From positions 124,001-188,000 of the forward strand of contig DASWNP010000048.1 in NCBI GenBank assembly GCA_036399175.1: a DNA stretch of 64,000 bases, read 5' to 3'. The notes under the pieces were generated by a model that was not told where the DNA came from, ran no database searches, and was given only the letters and a program-made list of their open reading frames with translations. Position numbers and translations under genes: made by a program. The stretch comes from DASWNP01 sp036399175. Lineage in GTDB: Bacteria > Acidobacteriota > Blastocatellia > Pyrinomonadales > Pyrinomonadaceae. Shown here piece by piece: positions 34,526 through 45,732 of this stretch. The stretch's first letter is position 1; each line of letters begins with the position of its first letter.

Positions 34526-34852
34526 ATGCCGACCTACGAGCCCGAACACGAAGAAGCGGTCGTCGCCGAGAGCCGTCACAAGCTCAAGCGGCCTCCACTC
34601 TACAAAGTTCTGATTCATAATGACAACTTCACGACGATGGAGTTCGTCGTCTTCGTGCTCAAGGAAGTCTTCCAGCACTCGGAGACGACGGCGACCATCA
34701 TCATGCTACAGGTACACATGCAGGGCGTCGGCGTCGCGGGCGTCTATCCGTTCGAGATAGCCGAGATGAAAGTCTCGAAGGTGACGAACCTCGCGCAGGC
34801 GCACGAGTTTCCGCTCCTCTGCACAATGGAAGAAACCGAACAGCAAGGATGA
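34526..34852 (+). CDS. clpS: ATP-dependent Clp protease adaptor
   Basis: 108 aa. After an acidic N-terminal tail, the core PPLYKVLIHNDNFTTMEFVVFVLKEVF carries the N-end-rule pocket motif HNDNFTTM-F-V, followed by the helix HSETTATIIMLQVHMQG and AEMKVSKVTNLA. It delivers N-degron substrates to ClpA, encoded next. The last codons run into a hairpin element that separates it from clpA. Confidence 0.95.
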   Translation: MPTYEPEHEEAVVAESRHKLKRPPLYKVLIHNDNFTTMEFVVFVLKEVFQHSETTATIIMLQVHMQGVGVAGVYPFEIAEMKVSKVTNLAQAHEFPLLCTMEETEQQG

Positions 34853-34935
34853 AGGCAGAAGGCGGAAGGATGAATTAGAAAACCTTTCGAGCCCCTTCAG
34901 AGACTTTCCGCCTTCCGCCTTCATCCTTCATACTT
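34847..34935. repeat. Heptamer-hairpin element, GGCGGAA/GGATGAA class
   Basis: GGATGAA-GGCAGAA-GGCGGAA-GGATGAA on the left and TTCCGCC-TTCCGCC-TTCATCC-TTCATAC on the right. It occupies the clpS-clpA junction completely, from the clpS stop to nine bases before the clpA ATG, which has no Shine-Dalgarno sequence. Confidence 0.88.
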
Positions 34936-34943
34936 AGATTCAT

Positions 34944-37244
<2,301 letters not shown>

Positions 37245-37250
37245 AAAAGC

Positions 37251-37412
37251 AAATTAACAGGGATAGACAGGATGAACAGGATAAGGAGAAATGAGGAATG
37301 CGGAATGATGAATTAAAGACAAAAGCTCTTTGGTTTTCATTCAGCATTCAGCATTCCGCATTCATCATTTCCTTTCCATCCTGTCTATCCTGTCCATCCC
37401 TGTTTGAAATTC
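37251..37412. repeat. Compound heptamer-hairpin element (9-bp outer, GCGGAAT inner)
   Basis: Outer arms run AAATTAACAGGGATAGACAG-GATGAACAG-GATAAGG and end CCTGTCTATCCTGTCCATCC-CTGTTTGAAATTC. The inner arms hold GAGGAAT-GCGGAAT-GATGAAT and CAGCATTCAGCATTCCGC. The core AAAGACAAAAGC / CTTTGGTTTT recurs in other classes. Both ends match the element at 31101-31249. It nearly fills the clpA-rnz gap. Confidence 0.92.
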
Positions 37413-37423
37413 CTGTTTAGACT

Positions 37424-38383
37424 TTGCAGATAACTTTCCTGGGAACAAGCTCAGGCGTGCCGACGCGGGCGCGCAACGTCTCGGGCGTGGCGCTCCGACT
37501 GCCGCAGCGCGCCGAAGTCTGGCTCTTCGATTGCGGCGAAGCCACGCAGCACCAGCTTCTCCGCAGCCAGCTCAGCCTCAGCCAGCTCACGCGCATCTTC
37601 ATCACCCACATGCACGGCGACCACGTCTACGGCCTGATGGGGCTGCTCTCCTCGGCAGGGCTCGCGGGCAACCCGCATCGCATAGACATCTACGGCCCCG
37701 CCGGGCTCGAAGAATACGTCCGAGCCTGCTGCGAATACTCGCACACGGGCTTCAACTATCCGGTCAAAGTTCATACTGTTCGCGGCGTCGGCGAGACCAT
37801 CTGCGAAGATTCGGAGTTCGTCGTCAGTTGTCGTCTGCTGAAACATCGAGTGCCCGCCTACGGTTATCTCGTCACCGAGCGCGACCGCGCGGGCACGTTC
37901 CGCGTCGAGCGCGCTGCCGCCCTCGGCATCCCTTCGGGGCCTCTCTACGGCAGACTCAAACGCGGCGAGCGCGTGACGCTTCCCGACGGACGCAGCTTCG
38001 ACGGCGCGGACTTCGTCGAGCCGCCCGAACAGGGACGCCGCATCGCTTACTGCACCGACACCGTGTACACCGACGCTTCCGTCGAGCTTGCGCGAGGGGC
38101 AGACCTCCTCATCCACGAAGCCACCTTCGCCGACGAAGACGCCGCCCTCGCGCGACAGAGCATGCACTCTACCGCATCGGACGCCGCCCGCGTCGCCTCC
38201 GACGCCCACGTCAGGCAACTGCTCCTGACACACTTCAGCGCCCGCTACGTCCCCGGAAACGACATCACCCCCAACGACCTGCTTCGACAGGCGCGCGCCA
38301 TCTTCCCCCAAACCGAGCTTGCCTACGACTTCCTCACCCTCGAAGTCCCCCGGCACAAATCGTCCGACGCTGTCTCAGTTTGA
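37424..38383 (+). CDS. rnz: Ribonuclease Z (tRNA 3' endonuclease)
   Basis: 319 aa. MQITFLGTSSGVPT, the metal motif THMHGDHVYGLMGLL, and later THFSARY and the HEATFADED block are those of RNase Z. It trims tRNA precursors. The only start compatible with the N-terminus is TTG at 37424, because an in-frame TAG lies two codons upstream; the compound repeat ends just before it and no ribosome site is visible. Confidence 0.93.
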   Translation: MQITFLGTSSGVPTRARNVSGVALRLPQRAEVWLFDCGEATQHQLLRSQLSLSQLTRIFITHMHGDHVYGLMGLLSSAGLAGNPHRIDIYGPAGLEEYVRACCEYSHTGFNYPVKVHTVRGVGETICEDSEFVVSCRLLKHRVPAYGYLVTERDRAGTFRVERAAALGIPSGPLYGRLKRGERVTLPDGRSFDGADFVEPPEQGRRIAYCTDTVYTDASVELARGADLLIHEATFADEDAALARQSMHSTASDAARVASDAHVRQLLLTHFSARYVPGNDITPNDLLRQARAIFPQTELAYDFLTLEVPRHKSSDAVSV

Positions 38384-38760
38384 GAAAATGCTCGCCGCGC
38401 GGGTTTATAAAGTCTCTTAATTGAAGTAGCGAAGGAGGCGAATCTGCCTTAATTGATGGGATTCAGGCGTTAGTTTGAAGAGCGCACAAAGTCTGCTTCG
38501 CGGTCGGTCAAAGTGAAACTTGACAGGAGGTGTCTGCGTGCGTAAACTCGCAATCACTCGGACAGTTGATTAAGGAGACTGTACACGCCTTTCCCTGACA
38601 CTTGGGATTCGGGCGTGAGAAGAGTCAAACACTCGGCTCTCTACAGGCATCGGTAGCGTACGCACCGTCTCCAAAGAAATGAACACGGGCTTCCGGTTCA
38701 GCGCGCGCCCCACACAGATTTAATCTTGTGCGGGGCGATGTCGTGTCTGGAGGAAAATTC
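38384..38760. other. Gene-free stretch with local RNA-like structure
   Basis: No credible gene is seen. It contains an 11-codon frame after AGGAGG (GTG at about 38539, product beginning VRKLAITRTVD), an interrupted hairpin CACGCC/GGCGTG near 38588-38620, and an imperfect 10-bp stem at 38706-38737 (CGCCCC-A-CACA against TGTG-C-GGGGCG). These could belong to an untranslated RNA, but nothing matches a known family. Confidence 0.3.
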
Positions 38761-38801
38761 GGCGTGGCCGGTCTTGAGGCTGGCCGCGCCTCGTCTCTTT
38801 T
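38761..38801. terminator. Bidirectional terminator between rnz and the PHP gene
   Basis: GGCGTGGCC pairs with GGCCGCGCC (one G-U). Plus strand is followed by TCGTCTCTTTT; minus strand is followed by GAATTTTCC. It can end the minus-strand PHP gene that stops at 38815 and any plus-strand RNA coming from the left. Confidence 0.65.
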
Positions 38802-38814
38802 CGCCGCTCTCGCT

Positions 38815-40035
38815 TCAGCGAACGTAAATCGGGTTAGAGATAATCCAGGGCTTCTCGTCGAGCGGCTCGCCGAGACGGTCGAGATAGACCTCGACGCGAT
38901 AGACGCCCTTTCTGTCAATCGGCAGTTCCTTCCTCAGCGCATCCTTCTCTTCGTGGACGACCTCTCCATCTCTGATAAATCGGATGCGACTTTTGACGGG
39001 CGCGGAGGCTACGAGGCGCGTCGCGCCGTTGAGCATCAGCTCGTCGCCCAACAGCTTCTTCTCCGACTCGTTCTCGGCGGTGAAGCGAAAGCCGGTCGCG
39101 TCGGCGAACAAATCGAAGGCGATGTAGGAATGACCTGCGGCGAGCGCGGCGAGCAGCGTCTCCGTGCTTAACGGTTGACCCTTCTCGACGAGGACGTGTG
39201 TGCGGACGATGCGGAAGCTTCTCTCGTAAGGGTCGAGCTGAATTTGCAGAAGCGGCTCGCCGGTCTGTTCCTGTAGCCGCAGGCCGACGTTCTGGTGCGC
39301 ATCGTTTCCGGCGATGGCCACGAGCCTTCGATTGCCTGAAGCCGTCAGCTCGTCCCATTTCTTCAGGTTGGTTTCGGGCTTCTCGTAGAAGGTGGAGAAG
39401 AGCAGGTGCGGGTAGCTCCAGTAAGACCAGAGGCCGTCGAAGAAAAGCAGGCCGTAGCGAATCTTTTTGGAGTTGGTGTAGAGGTTGTAGATTTCGATGC
39501 CGTCGATGCCCTGCAAGTCCCAACTGCGAAGCTGTTCGGGGTAGGCGACGAAGACGAGACGCCCTCCCTCCCCTTTGGCTTGATTGACGAACTGCTGCGT
39601 GTTCGGCGGAGCTATGCCTGCGTCGGGCGGCGCGACGCCGGGCAGGACGAGCAGGCGGTCTTCGTGCGCGGCGTTTATCTCGCTGCCGCCGACGAAAAGC
39701 ACGCCCTCGTGGAGTCCCCTGAGCGTGGACTGCGAGGTATCGACGTACTTCGACGGATGCTCGGTCATGAGGACGAACGAAAGTCCATTCGATTTCGCCG
39801 CGCGAACAATATCGTCGAAGCCGCCCGTGCTGTGACCTCCGAGTTGAGAGTGAACGTGGACGACGCCCTTATGGTCACTGTAAGGGTCGTTCGCATCGGG
39901 CGCGGCGCGCTCGGCGTTGAGCGCCCGAATCGTGGCCGCGAGCCGACCGAGCTTGTATCGGCGATAGATGAAGGGCGTCTGCGAGAGCAGCAGCAGGAGC
40001 AGCAGGAGCAGCGAGATTTTCTTCCAGCGTTTCAT
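38815..40035 (-). CDS. Membrane-anchored PHP-domain protein
   Basis: 406 aa from MKRWKKISLL, with a strong hydrophobic helix at residues 6-22. The PHP metal motif VVHVHSQLGGHS (58-69) is followed by LMTEHPSKY and, later, AGNDAHQN, giving the His/Asp/Glu set of PHP phosphoesterases. A beta-rich C-terminal domain (about 300-406) follows. Likely a periplasm-facing phosphoesterase or metal hydrolase with unknown substrate. The Dabb gene lies just upstream. Confidence 0.78.
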   Translation of the reverse strand: MKRWKKISLLLLLLLLLSQTPFIYRRYKLGRLAATIRALNAERAAPDANDPYSDHKGVVHVHSQLGGHSTGGFDDIVRAAKSNGLSFVLMTEHPSKYVDTSQSTLRGLHEGVLFVGGSEINAAHEDRLLVLPGVAPPDAGIAPPNTQQFVNQAKGEGGRLVFVAYPEQLRSWDLQGIDGIEIYNLYTNSKKIRYGLLFFDGLWSYWSYPHLLFSTFYEKPETNLKKWDELTASGNRRLVAIAGNDAHQNVGLRLQEQTGEPLLQIQLDPYERSFRIVRTHVLVEKGQPLSTETLLAALAAGHSYIAFDLFADATGFRFTAENESEKKLLGDELMLNGATRLVASAPVKSRIRFIRDGEVVHEEKDALRKELPIDRKGVYRVEVYLDRLGEPLDEKPWIISNPIYVR

Positions 40036-40067
40036 CGCTCGATTCAGAAGCAGTCGCACTCCAAATC

Positions 40068-40403
40068 TCAGTCGAGAGACGGCAGCGCGGGCGCGTCGAC
40101 GCTCCCATCGTCTTCGCTTTCAAAATCGACCGATGCGACGTGCTCGCTAATGGTGCGTCCGAAATCGGCGACGGCGATGTGTTCGGGATGGACGGTGTAG
40201 GCATCGAGCGCGGCGCGGTCTGTAAAGACGGCGACGAGTCCAGAGTCGTAAGAACGCGGCAGATGGAGCACGTCGAAGCCAACCTCGAAGCTTCGGATGT
40301 CGGGGATGACGGACGGGAGTCGGCGCAGCATTGCGACGTGCTCGCGCCGCGCCTCGGCATCCACCTCCGCGCGATATTTCCAGATGACGATATGAGTGAG
40401 CAT
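40068..40403 (-). CDS. Dabb family (stress-responsive alpha/beta barrel) protein
   Basis: 111 aa. MLTHIVIWKYRAEVDAEAR, the helix REHVAMLRRLPSVIPDIRSFEVGFD and DYHPEHIAV-like YTVHPEHIAVADF are the Dabb dimeric barrel pattern. Function in most bacteria is not established. The next gene on this strand, the PHP protein, begins 33 bp on. Confidence 0.85.
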   Translation of the reverse strand: MLTHIVIWKYRAEVDAEARREHVAMLRRLPSVIPDIRSFEVGFDVLHLPRSYDSGLVAVFTDRAALDAYTVHPEHIAVADFGRTISEHVASVDFESEDDGSVDAPALPSLD

Positions 40404-40413
40404 GGGTTTTATA

Positions 40414-40525
40414 AGCGGTCAGCAATCAGCTTTCAGCAGTCAGCCAAGCTGTTGAGTGAAGCATTCAGTTGACACTTACCGTCGGCGGCTTTTCGGTTTG
40501 GCTGATTGCTGACGGCTGATTGCTT
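40414..40525. repeat. Heptamer-hairpin element, CAGCAAT class
   Basis: Left: GGTCAGC-AATCAGC-TTTCAGC-AGTCAGC; right: GGCTGAT-TGCTGAC-GGCTGAT-TGC. The core between them is about 50 bp. It lies between the Dabb gene start and the end of the S9 peptidase gene. It is the only copy with this heptamer family in the window. Confidence 0.82.
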
Positions 40526-40566
40526 TACAGCTTCCCATCGTAAATCAAAAGCCGAAAAGCGCAAAC

Positions 40567-42699
40567 TCATTTGAGGAAGCGGTCGAACCACGAGAGGGTT
40601 CGCTCAAGTGCGTCGAGACGGTGGGCGGGCTCGCGGAAGCTGTGGCCTTCGCGCGGGTAGCGGACGAGGGCGGTCTCGACGCCGCGCCGGCGCAAGGCCA
40701 TGTACATCTCTTCGGCCTGAGTGACGTGCACGTCGTTGTCCTGCTCGCCGTGAATGAAGAGGGTCGGCGTCTGGGCGGCGCGGGCGTAGCGCAGTGGCGA
40801 CCAGCGCCAGAGCATCTCGTGGTCTTCCCAGGGCGTAGTACCGAACTCGGCGTGAATCAAATCCTGATAGAGCGAAGTGGCGTAGAAGCTGATGAGGTTG
40901 CTGACGCTGGCAGTGGAGACGGCGGCGCGGAAGCGCGGCGTCTGCGTGATAATCCAGTTGGTCATAAAGCCGCCGTACGACGCGCCGGTGACGCCCATGC
41001 GCTCGGGGTCGAGCCACGAGTTCGACTGCAAAGCGGCATCGACGCCGAGCATCAAATCGCGGTAGTCGCCGCCGCCCCACTCGCGGAAAGTTCCTTCGGA
41101 AAACTTCTGCCCGTAGCCGGTCGAGCCGCGCGGATTCATGTAGAGGACGGCGTAGCCGCGCGCGGCGTAAGCCTGTGCGGTCGCGTCGAAGCCGAAGCCG
41201 TACATGCCGTGCGGCCCGCCGTGTATGCGCAGGATGAGCGGGTAGGGACGACTCGGCGCGAGCTGAAATCCGAAGGGCTTCATCAGCCAGCCCTGCACGT
41301 TCGTTCCATCGAAGCTTCTGAAAGTGAACTCCTCCGGCAGCGAGAGCGTGAGCGAGCGCAGGAGCGCGTCGTTGTGCGCGCTCAGACGGCGCACGCGCTC
41401 GCCCGTCGAATCTCCAACCCAGACTTCGGCAGGGTTCAAAGAGTCCGTGAGCGTGAAGGCGAAGGTCGTGACGGGGCGCGCGCTCAGGCTGAAGCCGCCA
41501 AGCTGGTAAGGCAGCGCGGGGATAGCCGTGTCGCCCGCGCCGCGACGCCGCACGCCTTCGAGCTTGAAGCGCTCGAAGAGCGGGAAGAGCACGCCGCCCT
41601 GCGCCGCCGCGACGCCGAAGATGAACGTTCGTCCCCTATCATTCGCAAGAAAAAATATCGTCGCGGCGTCGCCCGACCAGCGCGGAGAGCGTGCGCGGCG
41701 GTCGAGCGCGCCGGAGACTTCCCGACGCCCGCCGCCGTCCGAGTCTACCACCCAGACGTGCGCGTCTTCGGCGATGCTGTCGATGGTCGTCACCTCGCGC
41801 GTCGTCGCCGTGTGCGCAATCCATCTGCCGTCGGGCGACCAGGCGGGCTCGAACTCGCTGCCCTTCGTGCTCGTCAAGCGCCTGACGCGGCCTTCCAAAT
41901 CGACTGTGAAGATGTCGGAGTTGTTGTTGGCATCGGGGTCGGGCTCGTGGTTGGAGAGGAAAGCGATTTCGTCGCCGCGCGGATTCCATGAGAGCGCATG
42001 GTCGTAGTGCGAGCCGAAGGTGAGCTGCCTGGGCGGCGCGGCCTCGTCCACGTTGACGACGAAGACGTGCGTGCGAAACTGGTCGGAGAACGAAGTGCGC
42101 GACTTGTACTGGATGCGGTCTACGACGCGCGGGTCGTCGCGCTTCTCGTTCGCCTTCGTCGCCGCGCTTGTGCCCTCAGTCGTCTCTTCCGTCGCGGAGA
42201 CGAAGGCGATGCGACGGCTGTCGGAAGCCCAGGAGAAGGGCTCGCCCGCGTAGGCGATGTGGAAGTTGGTTTCGCGCACGGGCGCGACCATTCGCGGCTG
42301 CGCGCGCGCGCCTCGCTCCGTACGCTCCAAAACCCAGAGGCCGCTCTGCTGAGCGCGCGCGCCGAGGAAGGCGAGCCGGCGCCCGTCGGGCGACCAGCGC
42401 GGCTTCGAGACGCTCATGCCCTGCGTGCCGAGCTGCACGGGAGAACCGGCCACGACCGTCCCCGCTCCCGTCGCCTGCAAGACTCCGACTGTGCGCGTCA
42501 TCCAAAGCGACGTGCGCCGCTCGTCGCCCTCCGTCGTCGCCACGACGTAGACGACCCACTCTCCATCAGGCGAAATCTGCGCGTCGCCCACCTCGGCCAC
42601 GCGCAAAACGTCTGCGGGCGACATCGCGCGTCGCGCTTGCGCGCGTGCGGCTAAAGTGAACGTGGAGAGAAGCAGGATGAAGAGCAGTGTTTTTTTCAT
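40567..42699 (-). CDS. Secreted S9-family prolyl oligopeptidase-like peptidase
   Basis: 710 aa starting at MKKTLLFILLLSTFTLAARA, a clean signal peptide; an upstream extension is not supported. Residues about 30-430 form a WD40-like beta-propeller with repeated SPDG and WSPDG blades. The alpha/beta hydrolase domain carries GASYGGFM (catalytic Ser), and near the end HGEQDNDVHV (Asp) and REGHSF (His). It resembles acylaminoacyl- or dipeptidyl-peptidases that act on peptides in the periplasm. Confidence 0.93.
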   Translation of the reverse strand: MKKTLLFILLLSTFTLAARAQARRAMSPADVLRVAEVGDAQISPDGEWVVYVVATTEGDERRTSLWMTRTVGVLQATGAGTVVAGSPVQLGTQGMSVSKPRWSPDGRRLAFLGARAQQSGLWVLERTERGARAQPRMVAPVRETNFHIAYAGEPFSWASDSRRIAFVSATEETTEGTSAATKANEKRDDPRVVDRIQYKSRTSFSDQFRTHVFVVNVDEAAPPRQLTFGSHYDHALSWNPRGDEIAFLSNHEPDPDANNNSDIFTVDLEGRVRRLTSTKGSEFEPAWSPDGRWIAHTATTREVTTIDSIAEDAHVWVVDSDGGGRREVSGALDRRARSPRWSGDAATIFFLANDRGRTFIFGVAAAQGGVLFPLFERFKLEGVRRRGAGDTAIPALPYQLGGFSLSARPVTTFAFTLTDSLNPAEVWVGDSTGERVRRLSAHNDALLRSLTLSLPEEFTFRSFDGTNVQGWLMKPFGFQLAPSRPYPLILRIHGGPHGMYGFGFDATAQAYAARGYAVLYMNPRGSTGYGQKFSEGTFREWGGGDYRDLMLGVDAALQSNSWLDPERMGVTGASYGGFMTNWIITQTPRFRAAVSTASVSNLISFYATSLYQDLIHAEFGTTPWEDHEMLWRWSPLRYARAAQTPTLFIHGEQDNDVHVTQAEEMYMALRRRGVETALVRYPREGHSFREPAHRLDALERTLSWFDRFLK

Positions 42700-42812
42700 C
42701 GTCGATGCTTTGCCGAAGACGAGCTTGAGAGAGAGGAAGGCGAGACGCACGTCTCGCCGAAGAGAGCGAAGGGCAATCGCGCCCGTCTGCGGCGACACGG
42801 CGCACGCGGCGT

Positions 42813-43109
42813 TTACTGTCGCGGCCCTGTGCAGCCGGGCCCCATCAGCGCCTCTTTCTTGAGACTGATGATGGGATAAGCTGCGGCCTCTTCGTTAAGG
42901 GCTATCCATTCCTGATATTCGTCGGGCACGGTCGCATCGGAGAAGATGGCTTCGACCGGACACTCGGGCACGCAGGCGTCGCAGTCGATACAGGTCTCCG
43001 GGTTGATGTAGAGACGGTCGGGCAGCTCGTGGAAAGCTTCTACGGGGCAGACCGCCGCGCAGTCCGTGTACTTACAATCGACGCATAGCTCTGTCACAAC
43101 ATAGGTCAT
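42813..43109 (-). CDS. fdxA: 7Fe ferredoxin [3Fe-4S][4Fe-4S]
   Basis: 98 aa from MTYVVTELC, the start best placed after AGAGG; ATGs three and six codons upstream are crowded against that site. The first motif CVDCKYTDCAAVCP has the x4 spacing of the 7Fe ferredoxins, the second is CIDCDACVPECP. A C-terminal helix-rich tail follows. It is a low-potential electron carrier. A consensus promoter lies about 70 bp upstream of the ATG. Confidence 0.92.
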   Translation of the reverse strand: MTYVVTELCVDCKYTDCAAVCPVEAFHELPDRLYINPETCIDCDACVPECPVEAIFSDATVPDEYQEWIALNEEAAAYPIISLKKEALMGPGCTGPRQ

Positions 43110-43185
43110 TTCACGCATCCTCTTTAGAACAGATTCCAAATCTTAGATTTTGTCGCTCAGGCCGAGACGTGTGAGTTTCAGACGC

Positions 43186-43214
43186 TTCTAATCCAAGAGC
43201 AGCACGAATGTCAA
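43186..43214 (-). promoter_or_regulatory. Sigma-70-type promoter of the ferredoxin gene
   Basis: On the minus strand TTGACA (43209-43214) is separated by 17 bp from TTAGAA (43186-43191). The predicted transcript starts near 43179, leaving a leader of about 70 nt. Confidence 0.65.
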
Positions 43215-43333
43215 TAGAACACAAAAACCGAGCGCGCCCGCTTTTTGCCCCCGTTGGCTACAGGGCGCTCGCGGCAAATCTTCTGCTGCGATATGCCTGA
43301 GCGAAAGGGGCGACAATGGAAGAAACAAAGTTA

Positions 43334-43362
43334 TTGACAATCACCGCGCATGTCCATATTGT
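43334..43362 (+). promoter_or_regulatory. Strong sigma-70-type promoter before the Gly-rich membrane protein
   Basis: A perfect TTGACA (43334-43339) lies 17 bp before TATTGT (43357-43362). The transcript would begin near 43369 and give an 85-nt leader with the ribosome site AAAGGAG in front of the gene at 43455. It is one of the best promoters in the window. Confidence 0.7.
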
Positions 43363-43454
43363 TCCCGCGCTTCACGGTTCATCCAGCTAACGACACACTA
43401 TCCACGTTAGCCCCGCTTTCAAAATTGAAACTCACCACGAAAGGAGCAAACGTC

Positions 43455-43856
43455 ATGGCAGACATTTTCAACATCAACAGAGGAGGCACGCGAAGCGGAG
43501 TAGAAGACGACGCGACGGGCGGCGGTGGAGGGGGCGGTGGAGATAATAAAATAGGAGTCTTCATCACCGAGCAGTCGCTGGCAACTTTTCCCATCGCCTC
43601 CGGCATCGTGACGGCTCTCTGGAATCTCGCGGGCGCTGTCGTGCAGGGATGGGGGAGGAATAAGACCGTGCCAATCGTCATCGCTCTCATTATCGGCGCG
43701 CTTATCTATCTGATGAGCGCGGATAAGGGGCAGACGGCCAGCCAGAAAATAGTGCGCTTTGTTATCGCGCTGATTAACTCTCTCATGCTGGCGGCGACTG
43801 CTCTCGGCATCGGTAATGCGGTGGGGAGTAACCCGACGACCCCGGGAGCACCTTAA
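43455..43856 (+). CDS. Small membrane protein with glycine run
   Basis: 133 aa from the ATG after AAAGGAG. The N-terminus MADIFNINRGGTRSG is followed by a run of eight glycines (about 22-29) and two or three hydrophobic helices (VPIVIALIIGALIYLMSA and IVRFVIALINSLMLAATALG). No family recognised. It shares overlapping TTAA stop codons with the convergent decarboxylase gene. The strong promoter suggests abundant expression. Confidence 0.65.
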   Translation: MADIFNINRGGTRSGVEDDATGGGGGGGGDNKIGVFITEQSLATFPIASGIVTALWNLAGAVVQGWGRNKTVPIVIALIIGALIYLMSADKGQTASQKIVRFVIALINSLMLAATALGIGNAVGSNPTTPGAP

Positions 43857-45361
43857 GTTTCTATCTTTAATTTCTCGTTCAGGAGTTGCCACGCGCGTCG
43901 GACGTGTGTCTCGGTGGTGCGTATGTTGCCGATAGCGAGGCGCAGGGCGAGGGCGTTATCTTTGAGGCGCGTGTGAGAGAGGAAGACCTCGCCGGTCGAG
44001 TTGATGCGGTTCATCAGGCGTTCGTTGAGAGCGTCGAGCCGCGCGGCGCGCTCCGCTTCGGTCTCGGCTTCGACCGGAGGACAGGCGCGGAAGCAGACGG
44101 TGCTGAAGGGAACGGGCGCGAGCAGTTCCCAACCGGGCGTCTCTTCGACGAAGGAGGCGAAGAGGCGCGCGAGCCGGCAGTGTTCGCGGATGCGCGCCGC
44201 TAAGCCTTCCTGACCGAAGTAGCGTATCACCATCCAGAGCTTGAGCGAGCGGAAGCGACGACCGAGCTGAATGCCGTAGTCCATCTGGTTGCGCACGCTC
44301 TCATCTTCGCCCGTGCGAAGGTATTCGGGGACGAGCGAGAAGGCGCGGCGGAGCGTGTCCATCCGGCGCGAGTAGAGGACGGATAAATCAATCGGCGTGA
44401 AGAGCCACTTGTGCGGGTTGGTGGTGAGCGAATCGGCGCGATGGCATCCGTCGAGGACGTGTCTAAGCTCGGGCACGATGGCCGCCGAGCCTGCGTAGGC
44501 GGCATCGACGTGAAGCCAGAGCTTCTGCTGCTCGCAGAGGTCGGCGATTAAGCCTACGGGGTCGATGCTCGTGGTCGAAGTCGTGCCGACGGTGGCGACG
44601 ACGCAGAAGGGAAGCGCGCCCGCCCGCCTGTCTTCTTCGACGGCCTGAGCTAAAGCCTCCGCGTTCATGCGAAACTCTGCGTCGGTCGGAATCTTTCGCA
44701 AAGCGCTCTGGCCGAGCCCCAGCGTGATAACGGCCTTCTCGACGGACGAGTGAGCCTGCTCGGAAGTGTAGACGCGAAGCGGAGGCAAATCCTGACGACC
44801 GCTCATGCCCTCTTCGCGGATTCGCAAATCCAAAGCTTCGCGCGCGGCGGCGATGGCGTGCAGCGTCGAGACCGACGCCGTGTCGTAGATGATGCCTTCA
44901 AAGCTTGCGGGCAACCCCAGCATCTCGCGCAGCCACGAGAGCGCGTGCGTCTCCAGCTCGGTCGAAGCCGGAGAGGTGCGCCAGAGCATGCCGTTGACGT
45001 TGAAGGCGGCGGCCAGAAGTTCTCCGAAGATGCCGGGCGCGGAAGCGGAGATGGAGAAGTATGCGAAGAAGGCGGGATGATTCCAGTGCGTCAGGGCGGG
45101 CACGACGAGGCGCTCGACATCGGCCAGAATCTCGTCCATCCCTTCGCCCTCGACGGGCGCGGCGGGCGGCAACTGCTCGCGCAAGCTCCCCGGCTCGACC
45201 TGCGCGAGCACAGGGTAACGCTCCATGTGCGAAAGGTAGTCGGCTATCCAGTCGATAACGTGCCGACCGTAGCGCCTGAAATCCTCCGCGCTCATGTCGC
45301 CGAGCGCCGGCGCTCGCCCGTCGTGCTGCTCGTCCTTCTTCTCAGGCTCTCTTCGCTCCAT
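43853..45361 (-). CDS. PLP-dependent aromatic-amino-acid-type decarboxylase
   Basis: 502 aa starting MERREPEKKDEQHDG; a longer frame upstream overlaps the next gene and was not used. Group II decarboxylase features are HWNHPAFFAYFSISAS, the PLP lysine motif TTNPHKWLFTPID and HVDAAYAGSA (Asp and Ala before the His partner). It decarboxylates an aromatic amino acid such as tyrosine or tryptophan; exact substrate not determinable. Upstream by 6 bp is a small unknown gene, probably in the same operon. Confidence 0.92.
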   Translation of the reverse strand: MERREPEKKDEQHDGRAPALGDMSAEDFRRYGRHVIDWIADYLSHMERYPVLAQVEPGSLREQLPPAAPVEGEGMDEILADVERLVVPALTHWNHPAFFAYFSISASAPGIFGELLAAAFNVNGMLWRTSPASTELETHALSWLREMLGLPASFEGIIYDTASVSTLHAIAAAREALDLRIREEGMSGRQDLPPLRVYTSEQAHSSVEKAVITLGLGQSALRKIPTDAEFRMNAEALAQAVEEDRRAGALPFCVVATVGTTSTTSIDPVGLIADLCEQQKLWLHVDAAYAGSAAIVPELRHVLDGCHRADSLTTNPHKWLFTPIDLSVLYSRRMDTLRRAFSLVPEYLRTGEDESVRNQMDYGIQLGRRFRSLKLWMVIRYFGQEGLAARIREHCRLARLFASFVEETPGWELLAPVPFSTVCFRACPPVEAETEAERAARLDALNERLMNRINSTGEVFLSHTRLKDNALALRLAIGNIRTTETHVRRAWQLLNEKLKIET

Positions 45362-45366
45362 CTCTT

Positions 45367-45660
45367 TCAGCCGCCCGTTTTGCTCAGAATCTCCTTGACG
45401 TATTTTTCGGGTATCTCCAGCGCGTCGAAGTATTCGGTCTGCGCCGCTTCGACCATGCGACGCAGGGCGCGTCGGTAAGAGTCGCCGGGCGACTGCTCGC
45501 CCGCGTCTTCTACGCGCTCGATGCTCGCGCCGAGATAAGCCGAGACTTTCTCGCAGACCGTGCGCCAGCACGCATCCTCGCTCGTCTCGCCTTCGACGCG
45601 CTCCTCAGGGTTCTCACACGCCTCGATGCAGAGACGCTCGTACGTCGCCCTGTCGAGCAT
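45367..45660 (-). CDS. Small hypothetical protein upstream of the decarboxylase
   Basis: 97 aa starting MLDRATYERLCIEACENP. It is acidic, helix-rich and has three Cys (C11 and C15 among them); the middle EDACWRTVCEKVSAYLG looks like an amphipathic helix pair. No family recognised. It ends six bases before the decarboxylase start, so the pair is likely co-transcribed. Confidence 0.6.
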   Translation of the reverse strand: MLDRATYERLCIEACENPEERVEGETSEDACWRTVCEKVSAYLGASIERVEDAGEQSPGDSYRRALRRMVEAAQTEYFDALEIPEKYVKEILSKTGG

Positions 45661-45732
45661 CTTCCTTCGTGCTCCTTCGCGCATCTTCGTCGCCGCCCCT
45701 TCCGCACAAACTTCTTAGACTTTGGAAAAACT

